Source: Annona cherimola (Eukaryota > Streptophyta > Magnoliopsida > Magnoliales > Annonaceae). From it: a stretch of 64,000 nt of DNA. Below are positions 12,676 to 24,179 of the stretch, piece after piece. The notes beneath the pieces are model-generated. The model saw only the letters and a program-made list of their open reading frames with translations, was not told where the DNA came from and did not search any database. The stretch's first letter is position 1; each line of letters begins with the position of its first letter. The position numbers and the translations under genes were made by a program. Location of the stretch: positions 10,049,579-10,113,578 of the forward strand of contig CM059975.1 of the NCBI GenBank assembly GCA_030490835.1, in the 5' to 3' direction.

Positions 12676-12750
12676 AGTTCATCATAAAATTAGATTTCAT
12701 AGCATCATAAAATTAGATTTCATAGCATCATAAAATTAGATTTCATAAGG
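12676..12750. repeat. 24-bp minisatellite, three copies
   Basis: Three tandem copies of ATCATAAAATTAGATTTCATAGC, the last diverging into ATAAGG. It lies within the solo LTR. No function is suggested. Confidence 0.8.
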
Positions 12751-14218
12751 TTTCATAAACCCAATATGCTAAAAAATAATCTTTTATAAACGTAGACCAA
12801 TTGGGAAACTCATAGACTAGACTATCCTAGTCTTTTAATCATTCTGTAAATGAAATATTCTTAACGAGTCTTACATATTTTGTATATATTACTTTTAAAT
12901 ACTCATATAAAAGGTATGAGATCTTCTTACACATATAAAACAAATTTACTACCACTATTTATACAACTTAAAAGTCAGTATATTCCATTTTCATTTTATT
13001 TTCATAAAACTCATATCATCAAACAGTAAATTCATCTACTGCAACTTAAATCTCATTTACACATAATAGGGTTACCCACATTGACACATTCATTGGGTTC
13101 CCTATTACTTACATTTCTTTCTTTAAAACCTCAATCATATAATTTAGTTTAACTATTTAATAACAACTAAGATCATTTGACATATTGACTAATAACCTTA
13201 TTTTACCCAAAAAATATATCTTATTTCCTTCCATTTTATTTAAAATCCTGGTTTAGTCCTTTCAATATAACTTACACACATCAAAGAAATCATCCCACAC
13301 TTGGGCAAAATCTTATCCTCATTTAGAACATCAACCAATGAAATTCAACACAATGACGTCATAAAAATTAAGTTAATCTTAATTTTATAGATCTTTCATA
13401 CTTAGAATTTATAAATTTTAAACTATATTATATCTGAAATTTTATGTATTATAGGCTATTAAAGCCTCTCCATCATTTTGTGTTAAAAAATACACTTAGA
13501 TAACTCATATATGTATAAGCTTTGCATTTAATGTATAAATTAAGACATATGTAATAATAGACATTTTTCTCGATATATAAATGACATTTTCATATTGTAA
13601 GGCCATTTGAACTTAAGATAGCCTTTACGGCCTTTTTTTTTCTCGCTTCCCTTCAAAACATAACCATTAAATCTTAAATACTCATTCAAATGTAACTTAA
13701 GTAACTTGATATTTTAAATTACCCAACATGCTCCTAAATTTCATAATTCATTTCATTTTACTCTTATTTAACTCTCTCACTTGCTTAAAATGCCTCATTT
13801 ATTTCACTTCGTTTTAATTTTATTTCCTTTCTACATAAAGCACATGAGTTAATCTAATAAATTTCGTTTCATGGCCAAACAACCCATTAACTAGGTTATT
13901 TCACTTAAATCTCAACACTCGTAGCTTAACATATAATACCTTATCATCTAATCATTAAACTAATCATAATTATATAAATATAATAATCAAATGCCTAAAA
14001 TTTAATATCCAAGCTCATAATCTCAATTTAATAGTTAGGATTTCCTCAACTTCCTTTTACTTCCATTTATCTAATTTATAATTTATTATTCCATCATCAT
14101 TCATATGTATTATACTTTTTAATATAATAATTATAACCCACCATATATCATAATCAAATTCATCATATATGCTTCCGTCTAAATTTCACCTTCATTTAGG
14201 CTTATTTGAAATTCTTAT

Positions 14219-14595
14219 CATCATCATCATCATCATCATAAGCCATTTCCCACTTATGTGGGGTCGGCTGCATGGATTCTGTTACACCATTCTTGGCGAT
14301 TTAAGACTAAATTTTCAGTAATTTGTAATTTTTTTAAATATTGTTTAATTACTTCCATCCATATTTTTTTGGGTCTTCCTCTCATTCTCCCACCACCTTC
14401 TACTTGGACAAACTCTGTTTTCCTAACCGGTGCGACTTCAGACCTCCTTTTAACATGACCAAACCATCTTAATCTATTTTATCTCATTTTATCATAAATT
14501 GGTCTCACTTTTAAGTTTTCTCGAATTATTTCATCCCTAATTTTATCTTTTCTTGTTTTACCACTCATCCACCTTAACATTCTCCTTTTCTCGAA
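14219..14595 (-). mobile_element. 5'-truncated RTE-clade LINE fragment
   Basis: Flanked by a 17-bp direct repeat TTATTTGAAATTCTTAT (14202-14218 and 14596-14612). On the minus strand it reads as the end of an RTE-type ORF2 (RMLRWMSGKTRKDKIRDEI, then NRLRWFGHVKRR, GRMRGRPKKIWMEV and WCNRIHAADP). It is followed by GACCCCACATAAGTGGGAAATGGCTTATGATGATGATG, the usual RTE 3' end with a trinucleotide repeat tail. In-frame stops are present. It inserted into the solo LTR after that LTR had formed or while it was part of a full element. Confidence 0.85.
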
Positions 14596-14758
14596 TTATT
14601 TGAAATTCTTATATATATATATATATTTAATAATTACAATTTTGCGTAACCACAACCCATTTATCATAAATAAATTATATATCATGCTCCTAAAATTAAA
14701 ATTAATCATTTAGGAGCCACTTTTAAACTTAAATTCATCACCCATACATTACCCAACT

Positions 14759-15617
14759 CAATGTTGTCAGAACCGAACCGGTAAAGGAACTGGTCTGGTT
14801 CGAACCGGTTCGACCGGTTAATCAAACCGGTTTGAACCGGTGACGTCAGCATGACATATTTATGATGTTATAAATATTAATTTTTTTAAAATTTTAAATA
14901 AACATATAAATAAAATTATATTTTTATAAATCCTAAATATATATATTAAATTTTAAGGACAACATTATAAGCACAAAACATGCATGAAAAAATTAATAAC
15001 TAAGTTCTTAAAAATCTGCGCGCAAGATCAACCTGCTTAGGGAAACCGGAAATGTCAAGATGTCGGCGCCGGGAGATACAGATCGGCCGTCGGCGCCGGG
15101 AGAGACAGAGACAGAGCTCACGACGATCGGTGAGGCGGCACGCGCGGAGAGACGGCGTGCGAGCAGCGGTCGGCACGGGCGGCACACGCTTTAAGGGTGG
15201 CGGGCTGCGACGTGCGCATCGAGGGCATCGGCGCCGGGAGAGACAGCCGGCGTCACGCGAGTCGAGGGCGGCGACGACTAGCTCGTCGAGGGAGGCGGCG
15301 TCGGGAGAGACAGAGAGAGGGGACGCGGCGGGCAGCACGCAACTCGTCGAGGGAGGCGTCGAGGTCGGCGGCAAACGCGGCGGGTTCGTCGAGGCCGTCG
15401 GCGCCTGGAGAGACGGACACTGCTTCGTCCTGTCCGTCGGCACGCCTGGAGAGACGAACACTGCGGGTTCGTCGAGGACGTCCGACCGGAATTCCGGTTC
15501 GACCGTCGGTTCACCGGTTCGGACAGTTTATTGTAAACGAACCGAACCGTATGTAAACGAACCGGATGCGGGACCGGTTCCCGGTCGGACCGGTCCGGTC
15601 TGGTTCTTACAACACTG
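14759..15617. mobile_element. GC-rich non-autonomous hAT element
   Basis: The ends are CAATGTTGTCAGAACC and GGTTCTTACAACACTG (inverse CAGTGTTGTAAGAACC). The 8-bp flanks are ACCCAACT (14751-14758) and GCCCAACT (15618-15625), one mismatch. CAGTGTTG ends and 8-bp duplications are hAT features. The ends carry ACCGGTT-rich subterminal repeats. The core (15040-15480) is about 70% GC and built of a degenerate repeat GTCGGCGCCGGGAGAGACAG, which leaves long open frames in several phases on both strands. These are a composition effect and no transposase was found. Confidence 0.85.
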
Positions 15618-17435
15618 GCCCAACTTTGGCAAATTAGATTAGAGGGTTTTAAGCTTTAAAATTAAGGGATTTTACTCCCTTTCATTTTCACATGATTTAT
15701 ATACAACAAGTTTAACATTTTTTTAACCCTCCAACCATTCATGTACATGTCATATAACTGTTACCCATTCATTCATTTTTTTTCCATATTTATTTGATAC
15801 CAAAATTATATAAATTCACCCCGTACACATTTACTTAAAACAAAACTCATACCTCACACAAATTTCCTAACTACACAATTTCATTTATCATATATGTCTA
15901 GATTTTGGCTTTAATATGCACATTTTGATCTAAATCCATGTCCATATATTATTAAATTACTAAACTTAAATATTTACAAGCGACAACTCATACCCATAAC
16001 ATATATACCCACCTACCTCATTTTTTTTCCCACCCATTTCCACATTCGAACGGGTTCAAAATTATTTATAAGTCATCCCCTACATAAATAATCTAAAAGC
16101 CTTTTGCCTAGGCCACGTTTTTAAGGCGTCCCCACGTTCAAGATATGATGAAACTTTTGAATTTCTTTTCCTATCCAAGATTATACATGTAATTTTATAA
16201 ATAATACATCCCAACATCATTTAAATACATTATATAGCAATTTGGAGCAAAAATATTAAAGCTTTTCAACTCTTGAAATTTCGGATTCAAGCATAGAATT
16301 CAATTTTCACATTCTATATACATTATTTGGCTCCCAAAATGAAGATATACATGAATCTACGAAAACCCCCATGATTCCTACCCATTTTAGGTAGAAATTT
16401 CAAAACCCCAAGTCACTGTAGCTATGGATTCGAATTTCCTCCTCCTTTCTTACAATTTCTCCATTCATTCTTATAGATCTACCCATATTAAACAAAAATC
16501 CCATGATTTTTTTCATGATTGGAAAGAAATTTCGAAAATAAACAAAAACTCATCTCTCTCTCTTACCTCCGGTCACCGGCGACGGTTGGACGGCGATGAC
16601 GGTGGCAGCGGCGACGGGCAGCAACGGCGGCCGGCTCCTCCTCTTCTCTCCCTCCTCTCCTTCCCTACTCCTTCTCTTCTCCTCCTCCTCTTTCTTTTTT
16701 TTTTCTCCTCTCCTCTCCCCTGCTCGTTCTCTTTTCCTCTCTGTTCGTGCGTGGGAGAAAGGGGCTGCCTTTTCGGTGGCCCCACTTAAGGTAGTCCGCA
16801 CGTACACACGTGCGGCTACCCCTCATACTATTTTTTTTATTTTTTATAAATATCCATATTGAATATATATATCATAAATCATAAAATTTATATTAAATAT
16901 ATATATCATAAATTATAATATTTTAAATTTTATAACTTATACCCGCCATATGCATTTAAACCATTAAATCATAGTCATTCACTAATTTAAGCAATTTAAA
17001 TCAATTAATCACTTAAATTAAACCATTTGATCGAAATTTATTAATTAATCTAAAATTAAATAATACATTTTATTATTATTCCATTCAACATTAACATACT
17101 AACACATCATTATTTATTTATTAATTCTTCATTTTCTTACTTTATAATTTTAAGCCATTAATAAAATTTTAATTTTATTAATTTCATGGCCCAAAATTTT
17201 CATTTATATATGCCATGTACTATGGGTTGCAATATAAAAATTGCGGGTATTACACTTCATGAGCTATGAGATTGGGATACTCTTGCTTCTTTTCTCAATT
17301 CTACCGCCACAGGTTCCCTGTATCATTAGTTTGGCAAAGAAGCTAGTTTGGGCGGCTTTCGTGCTAGTACACGTGGCTTTAGTCCTTAAAATGACCACTC
17401 ACGTTGCCTCCCAGCTGAATGTTCATTTGATTTGA

Positions 17436-18571
17436 GAGCCAGCGTTATCTTTGTGCTGGCTGCTTCGTGGCACCATTGATTATTGGTGTGCGTTATCTAT
17501 ATATTGATAGTTCATGTGATGGTATCGGCTACTGATTAGCAGCCAGTAGCCAGTCTTAGACTATTAATATTTAAGGTTCTCTTCTTCCTTTTCATGTCCT
17601 TCTCTTTCGAGTGGCTTTTTTTTTTTTGTACGGTGGATGTTGATTAATGATCTTGTGAAGCCGGCTTCACGGAAGCTTCTATGGAGCCGGCCCAAAAACC
17701 AATTTAAAAAAAAAAATTTGATTTTTTTTTCATGGGTAAGTAAATCTAGGTGTATTAAATATATAAACCAAGTTTTACCATTTTTGGATGCTTTTAAGTA
17801 TTTTTTTTGGATTTTTAAATACAGTGGCATTTCCGTAATTTTCTGATACGGAAATGCCACTGTGTTTAAAAATCCAAAAAAAATACTTAAAAGCATCCAA
17901 AAATGGTAAAACTTGGTTTATAGATTTAATTACCCATGAAAAAAAAATCGAAATTTTTTTTTTTTAAATAGGTTTTTGGACTGGCTTCATAGAAGCTTCC
18001 GTGAAGCCGGCTTCACAAGATCAGAACTCGTGGATGTTTATCCTAGTCTGTACGTCCTTGTCCTCGATCTTTGCTGTACCTGCCGTAAACAACAAAATAA
18101 ACTTAGCATCTGTTGCTTAATTTCTTCTTAGTTATAGTTTTTTTTTTTTTTTTTTTTTTTAAATTTATAGGTCGATGTAATGTATGTTGCCCTTGCATTA
18201 TTCGTGCTGAGAAAATAGTTTGAAGCCAGCATCACAGCACGGGCCAGTATTCAGGAATTGCCAGGCTTCCCAGAGGGAGTGAACTGAAGTTTGATCCTTG
18301 GATGGATCGATTCAGGGATTGCATGCACGCATGCCAGGGTTACCACAATGAGGATTTCCGTGTAAGATGAACCACGCCTTTGACCCCATCAACGATAGAT
18401 GACGGCTTTACAGGCCCCTCTTAATGGATAACTATCCAACAAATTACATTCTTGGAATGTCTCGATTTTGCCCACCATGATGAGGAAATTAAAATTCAAT
18501 CTAACTATTTCACCTAGAATAGTTTATGCTGCTAATAATCCAAGATTCTAATCGATTGCAAATGGATGTAA
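17436..18571. repeat. Array block U, unit 2 (truncated)
   Basis: 3'UTR and downstream sequence of copy 2, matching 6236-6985 once the MITE at 17642-18029 is removed. Similarity stops at AATGGATGTAA near 18571, where copies 1, 3 and 4 continue with CTAAATTTCA. This is the right edge of the first subarray. Confidence 0.75.
17642..18029. mobile_element. Palindromic MULE-type MITE
   Basis: Flanked by the 9-bp duplication GTGGATGTT (17633-17641, 18030-18038). Units 1, 3 and 4 have the site once, followed by TATCC. The element is one almost perfect hairpin with arms of about 185 bases: TGATCTTGTGAAGCCGGCTT at the left matches the inverse of the right end, and the arms meet near CCGTAATTTTCTGATACGG. 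The 9-bp duplication and terminal G suggest Mutator-like elements. It is specific to unit 2. Confidence 0.85.
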
Positions 18572-20149
18572 AGTTGAATGGAAAATTTTTCAAGGAAAAA
18601 TAGGTGAGGGGTTGGTGGAGGAATAGGGAACAAGAAAAATATAGCCAATTTACCTGAATGCACTGCAGATGTGCCATCATTCAATCTACAAAAGAAGCAA
18701 CCCAACAAGCTATTTCATTTGAAACTGTCTAGGAAACAGTTTTAAGACCAGAAACTTGCCTCTATCTATAAATCCTACTCAGATAGAGCTTCCTTGAAGA
18801 AAGGTACAGTAATTTAATGAAGTTTCCATAAGGATTTTTCACATTGCAAATGCGCACTCAATTCCAATTTCTTGCATGCCTAAAAGAGTAAGTTCAGAAT
18901 GCCAAAGACACTGGATACCATATTTATGTCTGTATGCATGAGAACTGATTTCCTTTATTCGTAGGAAAATTCTTTTCAGTAATTGACTCAGAAAAAAGGA
19001 GACTAAAACATCCATTTGTGACACTCCTCGTCTTCTCCCTTGTTTAGAAATCTGGGTATAAGCCATCATGTCTACATCTAAGCTGAAGTTGTGGCCTTTC
19101 AGTGAGCGACTTCAATTGAACCATAGTCAGCTGGTCAAAAGTCGTCGTCCAGTAAGTGACATCAATTGTAATGATACACAAAACGCCTGTCTACTGCATC
19201 ATGTTTCAACCCTATCTATGGAACATCAACCACAAGAAGAATTTGAAAGGTGTCTTCTTTATGTCTCCTCAAAGAAAATAAATCAATCAGGATGCTTTTG
19301 CAGTCAAGGACAATTTCTTTTCTATCCTAAATGTTTTATGGCTGACTTCACATTTACAATAATGAATTCAATGCATTGGTGGCATGAAGCCAAAAAAAGT
19401 TGTGTCATAATCATCTGTGAACATCAATGACCACTGAAATAATTTTTTCTAACCAATCATAAACTATAAAAACCTATAGACAACAACAATTTTTTCCTCA
19501 GATGCGAAGAAGGATTACAAATAGAAAAAATGTGCTAAGAAAGGTGACCACTACAAGCTTCCAGCGCAAACGCTTCCATAATTACCGGTCTGTTTTATGT
19601 CCCCAATAATGATTCTTAAATGTTAGTCCCAAAGCAAACCACCAACCATGCCTACACAATCCGCTTCCCATTTCCAACATGGAAACAGCAAAGGCATAAG
19701 ATCCCAAGCCACCGAAATTGGAAACTGGGCGGATGAAAATCGAGCAGGGTAGCATGGACTCAAAAAACGCAACAAGTTACTAGTTTAATATATTAATAAG
19801 TAACACAAGATCAACAAAGCATAAAAGGCACATTAGAAAGTATCAAAAATAGGTACGAGGGCATAGTAGAAACCATCTATCAACCAAAGGCACACTAGAA
19901 TAGATGGCCGCCGCAATAACACAGACGAAGGCATGAACCGATGACGGATTTCTAACCTGTAAAGAAAGAATCCGGTGGCGGATAGACCACCGATCTGAAC
20001 CAAAACCTCCCAAAACAAGAACGACCCAGATGAGACAATACCGATTGAACAAAACCCAGAAAGCGATTTTGGTCTTTCTATCGATTGCTGGTCAAACAGG
20101 CACAAGCCCAGCGCATAGAAAGCCCCCCAAAAAAACGACTTTAAAGAGA

Positions 20150-20230
20150 AGCAGAGAGAGAGAGAGAGAGAAGATGGCAAAACCCTAAGAAGTACGAACA
20201 GTTTCACATTAGAGACGTTAGTGTTCGCAT
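20150..20230 (-). promoter_or_regulatory. Possible 5'UTR start of an unidentified minus-strand gene
   Basis: The minus strand reads CTTCTTAGGGTTTTGCCATC and then (CT)9 and GCTTCTCTTTAAAG, a composition common in plant 5'UTRs. The frame downstream (19833-20207) is open for 124 codons but I recognise no domain, and no further exon could be traced toward 18572. It may be the head of a truncated gene. Confidence 0.3.
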
Positions 20231-21439
20231 TTGGGAAGAAAGGGAGGATTAGGCCTTGTTTTGCTCTTTATTTGTTTGCCTTGCTCCATCTTTGGGTTTG
20301 GGCGAGGGGAAGATATCTTGACGTGGGGGAAACAAGTACTGTGAGAAAGGAATAAAAAGCGCTAAGGGCAGGCAGGCAGGAAGGCACTGCTGCCATGTGC
20401 TCTCTCCTTTCTCGTTTTTTCTCGTCCAGACATGGATGGACTAGTCTCTCACAGCTCTAAATACTGAAATATGGACCATCCAACCTGTGCGTGCCCAGCT
20501 CCATTGCATTGATCCCGGCCATCCTCAAAGATGATTTCTCTCTCCTTTCTTAGCCACTTCTATGTGAATCAAGGGGCCTTGGTATACACGACCAGAAGAA
20601 AATTGAAAATCGATTGTCGGTAAGATTACGGTAAGATTAAAATCCTAGCAAATTTGATCTTTTTTCTGTTTAATTATTACGTATCTTTTCTGTCAATATA
20701 TGCGGTCCGTCTTAGCTTTATTTTCATCATTAATATTCATTTTTGCTACTTTCTTTTTCAAAATCTCGAAATTTTCATGCATCGAATTGATTAGAAGATT
20801 CTACTAAATGCAGAGGAATAATGCAAAGAATTCACGGCAATATTTCCTCTATGAGCATTTGACTTTATGTTATCGTTGAAATTTGCTGCTGCTGTCGAGC
20901 TTGGATCGTTTATCACGTTGCAAACCGTAGGCGAGTGCATCCGAACAGTTGGAAGAGGTACTGTAAAACAAAATGCTAAATCAAAATTCGAAAAGTGGCG
21001 TGATTACAGCTCAATTGCTGGTGTTGGTTGGAATAGTTTCAACTGTTTGATCCGTATTCTGTAAGGTGTCCTGCTGAAACTCCGGCCTTTTAAATGGTTC
21101 ATGCGCCTCTGACTTGAACAGATTGGGCAATGGCTTATGACTCGTGATGCGAGTGAGCCCACTCATCAGTACAGTGGTTAGAGCGCAACACCATTTTGCC
21201 CGTGAGCGCTTGTGCATTGCATTCCTCTCGGGTCTTCTCCATGTGCTACAGTGCTGATATAAGTGGCTGGTTTTGGATGCTAATTCAAAAACCACACCAT
21301 CAAATCAATCCTCCTTAATTAGAACTATCTTTTTTTTATCGCCCACAGAGTTCTTAAGCTTTGGATGAAATGTTAGGAGAGAGCAGGCCTTAGCATGATA
21401 GTAAGAGTTAGGTAAGTTACTCATTTCGTTTTCAAATGT

Positions 21440-21690
21440 CGATGGCCCTTATCAAACACCTGTTGTTTCGAGTGGTAAAAATTTGATTCTCTGAAGTAAG
21501 ATTTTGAGTTCGAGTCTTGTGAACGAGAAGTTAAAATTGCTGGGAGAACTTTGCTCCTTATTTGGTCTGACCCAACTTGTCCTTAGAAAATTGGAGATTA
21601 TTTGTATTTTCCTTGAGGTCTTATGGCCTCCCAACTTGGGTTTGCTTTATTCATTGGGGTTAGCCCTTCCTCTTCAGCTGAACTGAGTAC
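21440..21690 (+). mobile_element. Possible tRNA-derived SINE
   Basis: GTTTCGAGTGGTAA followed about 35 bases on by GAGTTCGAGTCTTGTGAA resembles the A and B boxes of a tRNA-type Pol III promoter. It is followed by a non-tRNA body that ends T-rich. Target duplication and exact ends could not be set. Confidence 0.3.
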
Positions 21691-22265
21691 ACGTTCTGTG
21701 TCGGCTGTGAAACTAAGGCTCGCAATGAACTAGGCCCATCCATAGAGAAAAGCCTTGAAAAGGCCGAAATGGGTTGGCTGCTTCGATGGGTCAACATGGG
21801 AACACCTCGAGTTTCACTTCAGTGAGGCAATGGGATACTGGCTTGAGAGCTTAGCTAGTTCCGCAAAAAATATATTCTCATTATTACTCGTTATTTTGTA
21901 TCAAATACTTACAGGGTCTCTCCCCTGTAAGACCCGACTGGCGAAAGATTTCGTGCTGGGGTCTGGGTGAGGGTGACGGCGGGTGCCGGAGCTGGGAGAA
22001 GCCGGCCAATCTCGGTGTCGATAGCAACTGTCTGGCAACGTTTCGACAACTGTTTGGCAACTGCTTAGGCGTCGGCTGCATCTGTTCGGTAACTTTTTCA
22101 GAGGAGGGTGAAGGAGGGTGTCGAAGCAGGGAGAAGACGGCCGACTTCGGTGTCGATTGCAACTGTCCGGCAACGGTTCGACAACTGCTCGACAACTGCT
22201 TAGGAGTCGACTACATCTGTTCGGCAACCCTATCTGTGGAGCAGAAGGACGGGGAGGAAGTGTCG

Positions 22266-24178
22266 ATGGATCTTCAGATGGAGGAGTTGTTAGAGGCTGA
22301 ATTGCAGACGCTATCCATCGAGGGAAGCGTGATCAGGAAGATCACCCCGGGCAAGGATCCGGCCCTCTTATGCACGCTATGGTCGACAAAATCTTACAAC
22401 AAAGAGTACTTTAAAGGCATGATGCGGCGCCTTTGGAGAACAAAGGGGCAGCTTCTGTTCACCGAGCTTGGGGAGAACCTGATGCAGGCTTCTTTTTCCG
22501 ACCAAGAAGACAGAAACAGGGTGTTGGAGGGGAGGCCATGGCTATTCGACCGAAGCTTGGTCATCACCGAAGAGCTAAAGGATGAACTGGAATATGCACA
22601 CATTCTGCTTGTTAAAACGCCTCTGTGGGTGCAGATTCAAGGCATTCCATTTATCGTCGATAAGAGTAGTCTCGGTCGTAATGTGGCCAGCACGTTTGAG
22701 GAAGTAGAAGATATCAAAGCATCGGAGACTGAAGTGAAGTTGCGGGTGATGTGGGATTGTAGGAAACCTCTACGGAGAGGCATGTTCATCCGAGTGGGAA
22801 ATCAGCAAAGGAGATGGATAAGTTTCCAATATGAGAAACTTTCAATCTTCTGTTACTTGTGTGGGGTCATGGGGCATACCCACAAAGAATGCAGATATGT
22901 TCCAATGGAGAGAAGGAGGTTGGTTGAGGCGGACATGCCGTATGGCAGTTGGCTGCGAGTGGGCGTAAGGCCGATGAGGATGAGGGGTAAAGCAGGATCC
23001 GATTTCAGAGCCACGCCTGTCAAATACCTTAGCAAGACATGGCTACAGGAGGCGGAAATTCAGGAGGAGGAAACTCCGGTTTTGAGCAGCATGGGGGCAG
23101 GGCATGCGGTACGATGGAAGGCTAATGATCAGCAGGGTGATGCGACAATGACGGCTGACCAATGCAGCGCTGTAGTGGACGGATATTGCAGTGCTGAAGG
23201 GGATGGCCTATGCAGTGCTAATGCAGATGACGCTGAACTGGGAGATGTGGAGGTAAGGGACGCGGGTGAATATCTCACTTTCGGACAGTCTGGACTTGCT
23301 GTTTTGCATAATGTTGCCCACGCGGGTGTGCTGCCCGTGTGGGTGCTGATGCCCACGCTGGTGCTACACACATTGAGGCTGCCCACGCGGGTGCTGCCTT
23401 CGAGGCTGCTGCCTACATTGGAGCTGCCCACAAGGCTACTGAACATGCGGATGTTGACCACACTGCTGCCCACTCTGCTGCTGAACACAACGCTGTCCAC
23501 ACTGCCCACACCAATGCTGCCCAAGCTGATGCCGAGCATGCTGGTGCTGCCCATGCTGGAGTTGCCCACACGGGTGCGGACCACGTTGGTGCTGCCCAAG
23601 CTGGTGCTGGAAAAGGACATATGGATGCTAAGGGGGTCGGTGTGAGCTTCCATCTGGGACAGGCAGGGTGCGAAGCTGTGCAATCTGCCATCCACGTGTT
23701 GGATACTACCTGTGTTCCCGAAAAGGAGTACAACACTAGTGAGGTGGGGGGAGTGAATGATAAGGGGCCGTGGGTTCAAGTGCGGGAGGGTTATATCGGA
23801 GTGAGGGGAAGGGCATCCTCGGGAGGGATAAGGAACGGTGTGGGCTTTGAGGAGGAGTTTGAGGGAGGGCTTGTGGAGGTCTCAGTACAAATGGGGGGGG
23901 AGAGTCAGGGGGGTTTTGCACACTATCATGGAGGCTCGGGAGGGGAGAGAGACAGAAACCCTGAAACGAAAAGGAGGCAATTGAGAGGGTGGAAAAGGAG
24001 AGCGAGGTGGGTTGAAGGAATGGCGACCGATTCAGTTGCGGTTCAAGAAAGGGGCAAGAGAGGGCGGGAGGAGGAACCGGTTGGAAGTCTGAATGGGGGA
24101 AAGAGGGCGAAGGAGATGATTGAGGGGTCAGATGGGGAGGTGGAGGCTCTGGGGATTACCCAGGCCCATATCCAGTGA
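22266..24178 (+). pseudogene. LINE ORF1 (DUF4283, CCHC zinc knuckle), frameshifted
   Basis: RNA-binding protein of the L1-type element. The ATG at 22266 begins MDLQMEELLEAELQTLSIEG; GTG upstream is in frame but less likely. Residues ~30-185 form the DUF4283 region (LLFTELGENLMQASFSDQED, WVQIQGIPF, FIRVGNQQRRW). The knuckle CYLCGVMGHTHKEC at residues 196-209 fits C-x2-C-x4-H-x4-C. The frame then slips between about 23310 and 23340. The second frame holds an Ala/His/Gly-rich repeat tract (AEHAGAAHAGVAHTGAD), then a basic C-terminus, and ends at TGA 24176-24178, one base before the ORF2 ATG. The first frame instead runs to 23645 with a Leu/Pro/Thr-rich sequence that looks like an off-frame reading. 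Confidence 0.8.
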
Positions 24179-24179
24179 T

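Larger units (their letters stand above)
11258..17254 (-). mobile_element. Solo LTR (Tekay/Del-like gypsy), nested insertions inside
   Basis: The + strand begins TGTAGCGCCCCCGACCC and ends GCGGGTATTACA, with TG...CA ends. It is flanked by the 5-bp duplication CTTCA (11253-11257, 17255-17259). Copies 1, 3 and 4 of the gene give the uninterrupted site. No internal second LTR, primer-binding site, gag or pol was seen. Without the two nested elements (14219-14595, 14759-15617) it is about 4.7 kb. Orientation is likely minus: TATAAA-type sequence near 16841-16850 precedes a GC-rich then purine-rich stretch on that strand. CTCAGTAAGCAAGC at 11815-11828 resembles CTCAATAAGCAAAC in the solo LTR at 51464-54417, so the two are related families. 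Tekay assignment rests on the end sequences and length, not on protein. Confidence 0.8.
10990..17435 (+). pseudogene. Gene copy 2, split by a solo LTR
   Basis: The 5' part (10990-11257) encodes MAGTSIGSEIAVEVEDKQ through the first membrane segment and the start of the second (NVYPLVSF). The 3' part (17255-17435) resumes at HFMSYEIGILLLLFSILPPQ and runs to the normal C-terminus QLNVHLI and TGA. The two halves join exactly at the duplicated CTTCA. Apart from the insertion the frame is open, with substitutions such as Val35 to Phe, Ala85 to Pro, Phe92 to Tyr and Leu105 to Pro; the proline changes lie in membrane segment 2. A poly(A) signal AATAAA is at 18096-18101. The copy is inactive unless the LTR were spliced out, for which there is no evidence. 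Confidence 0.9.
18572..21911. other. Spacer 1, left part: unassigned sequence
   Basis: Not part of the array. No protein I recognise was found on either strand. On the minus strand, around 20230 down to 19800, AGGGTTTTGCC and a (CT)n run resemble a plant transcript leader (separate entry). Short open frames at 19068-19430 (+) and 20867-21064 (+) match no family I know. At 21440-21690 there is a SINE-like stretch (separate entry). Confidence 0.5.

Noticed and set aside
15000..15642. Several overlapping Arg/Ser/Gly-rich frames on both strands
   Set aside because: They are produced by the GC-rich tandem repeat inside a hAT element and are open in competing frames.
16424..16862. Frames in the CT/GA-rich part of the solo LTR
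   Set aside because: They lie in LTR sequence; purine/pyrimidine-rich composition explains them.
17637..17896. Frames on both strands across 17564-17896
   Set aside because: They are translations of the palindromic MITE arms.
20867..21064. 65-codon frame with a stretch faintly like the C-terminal barrel of translation factors
   Set aside because: Too short and the similarity could not be supported by key residues.
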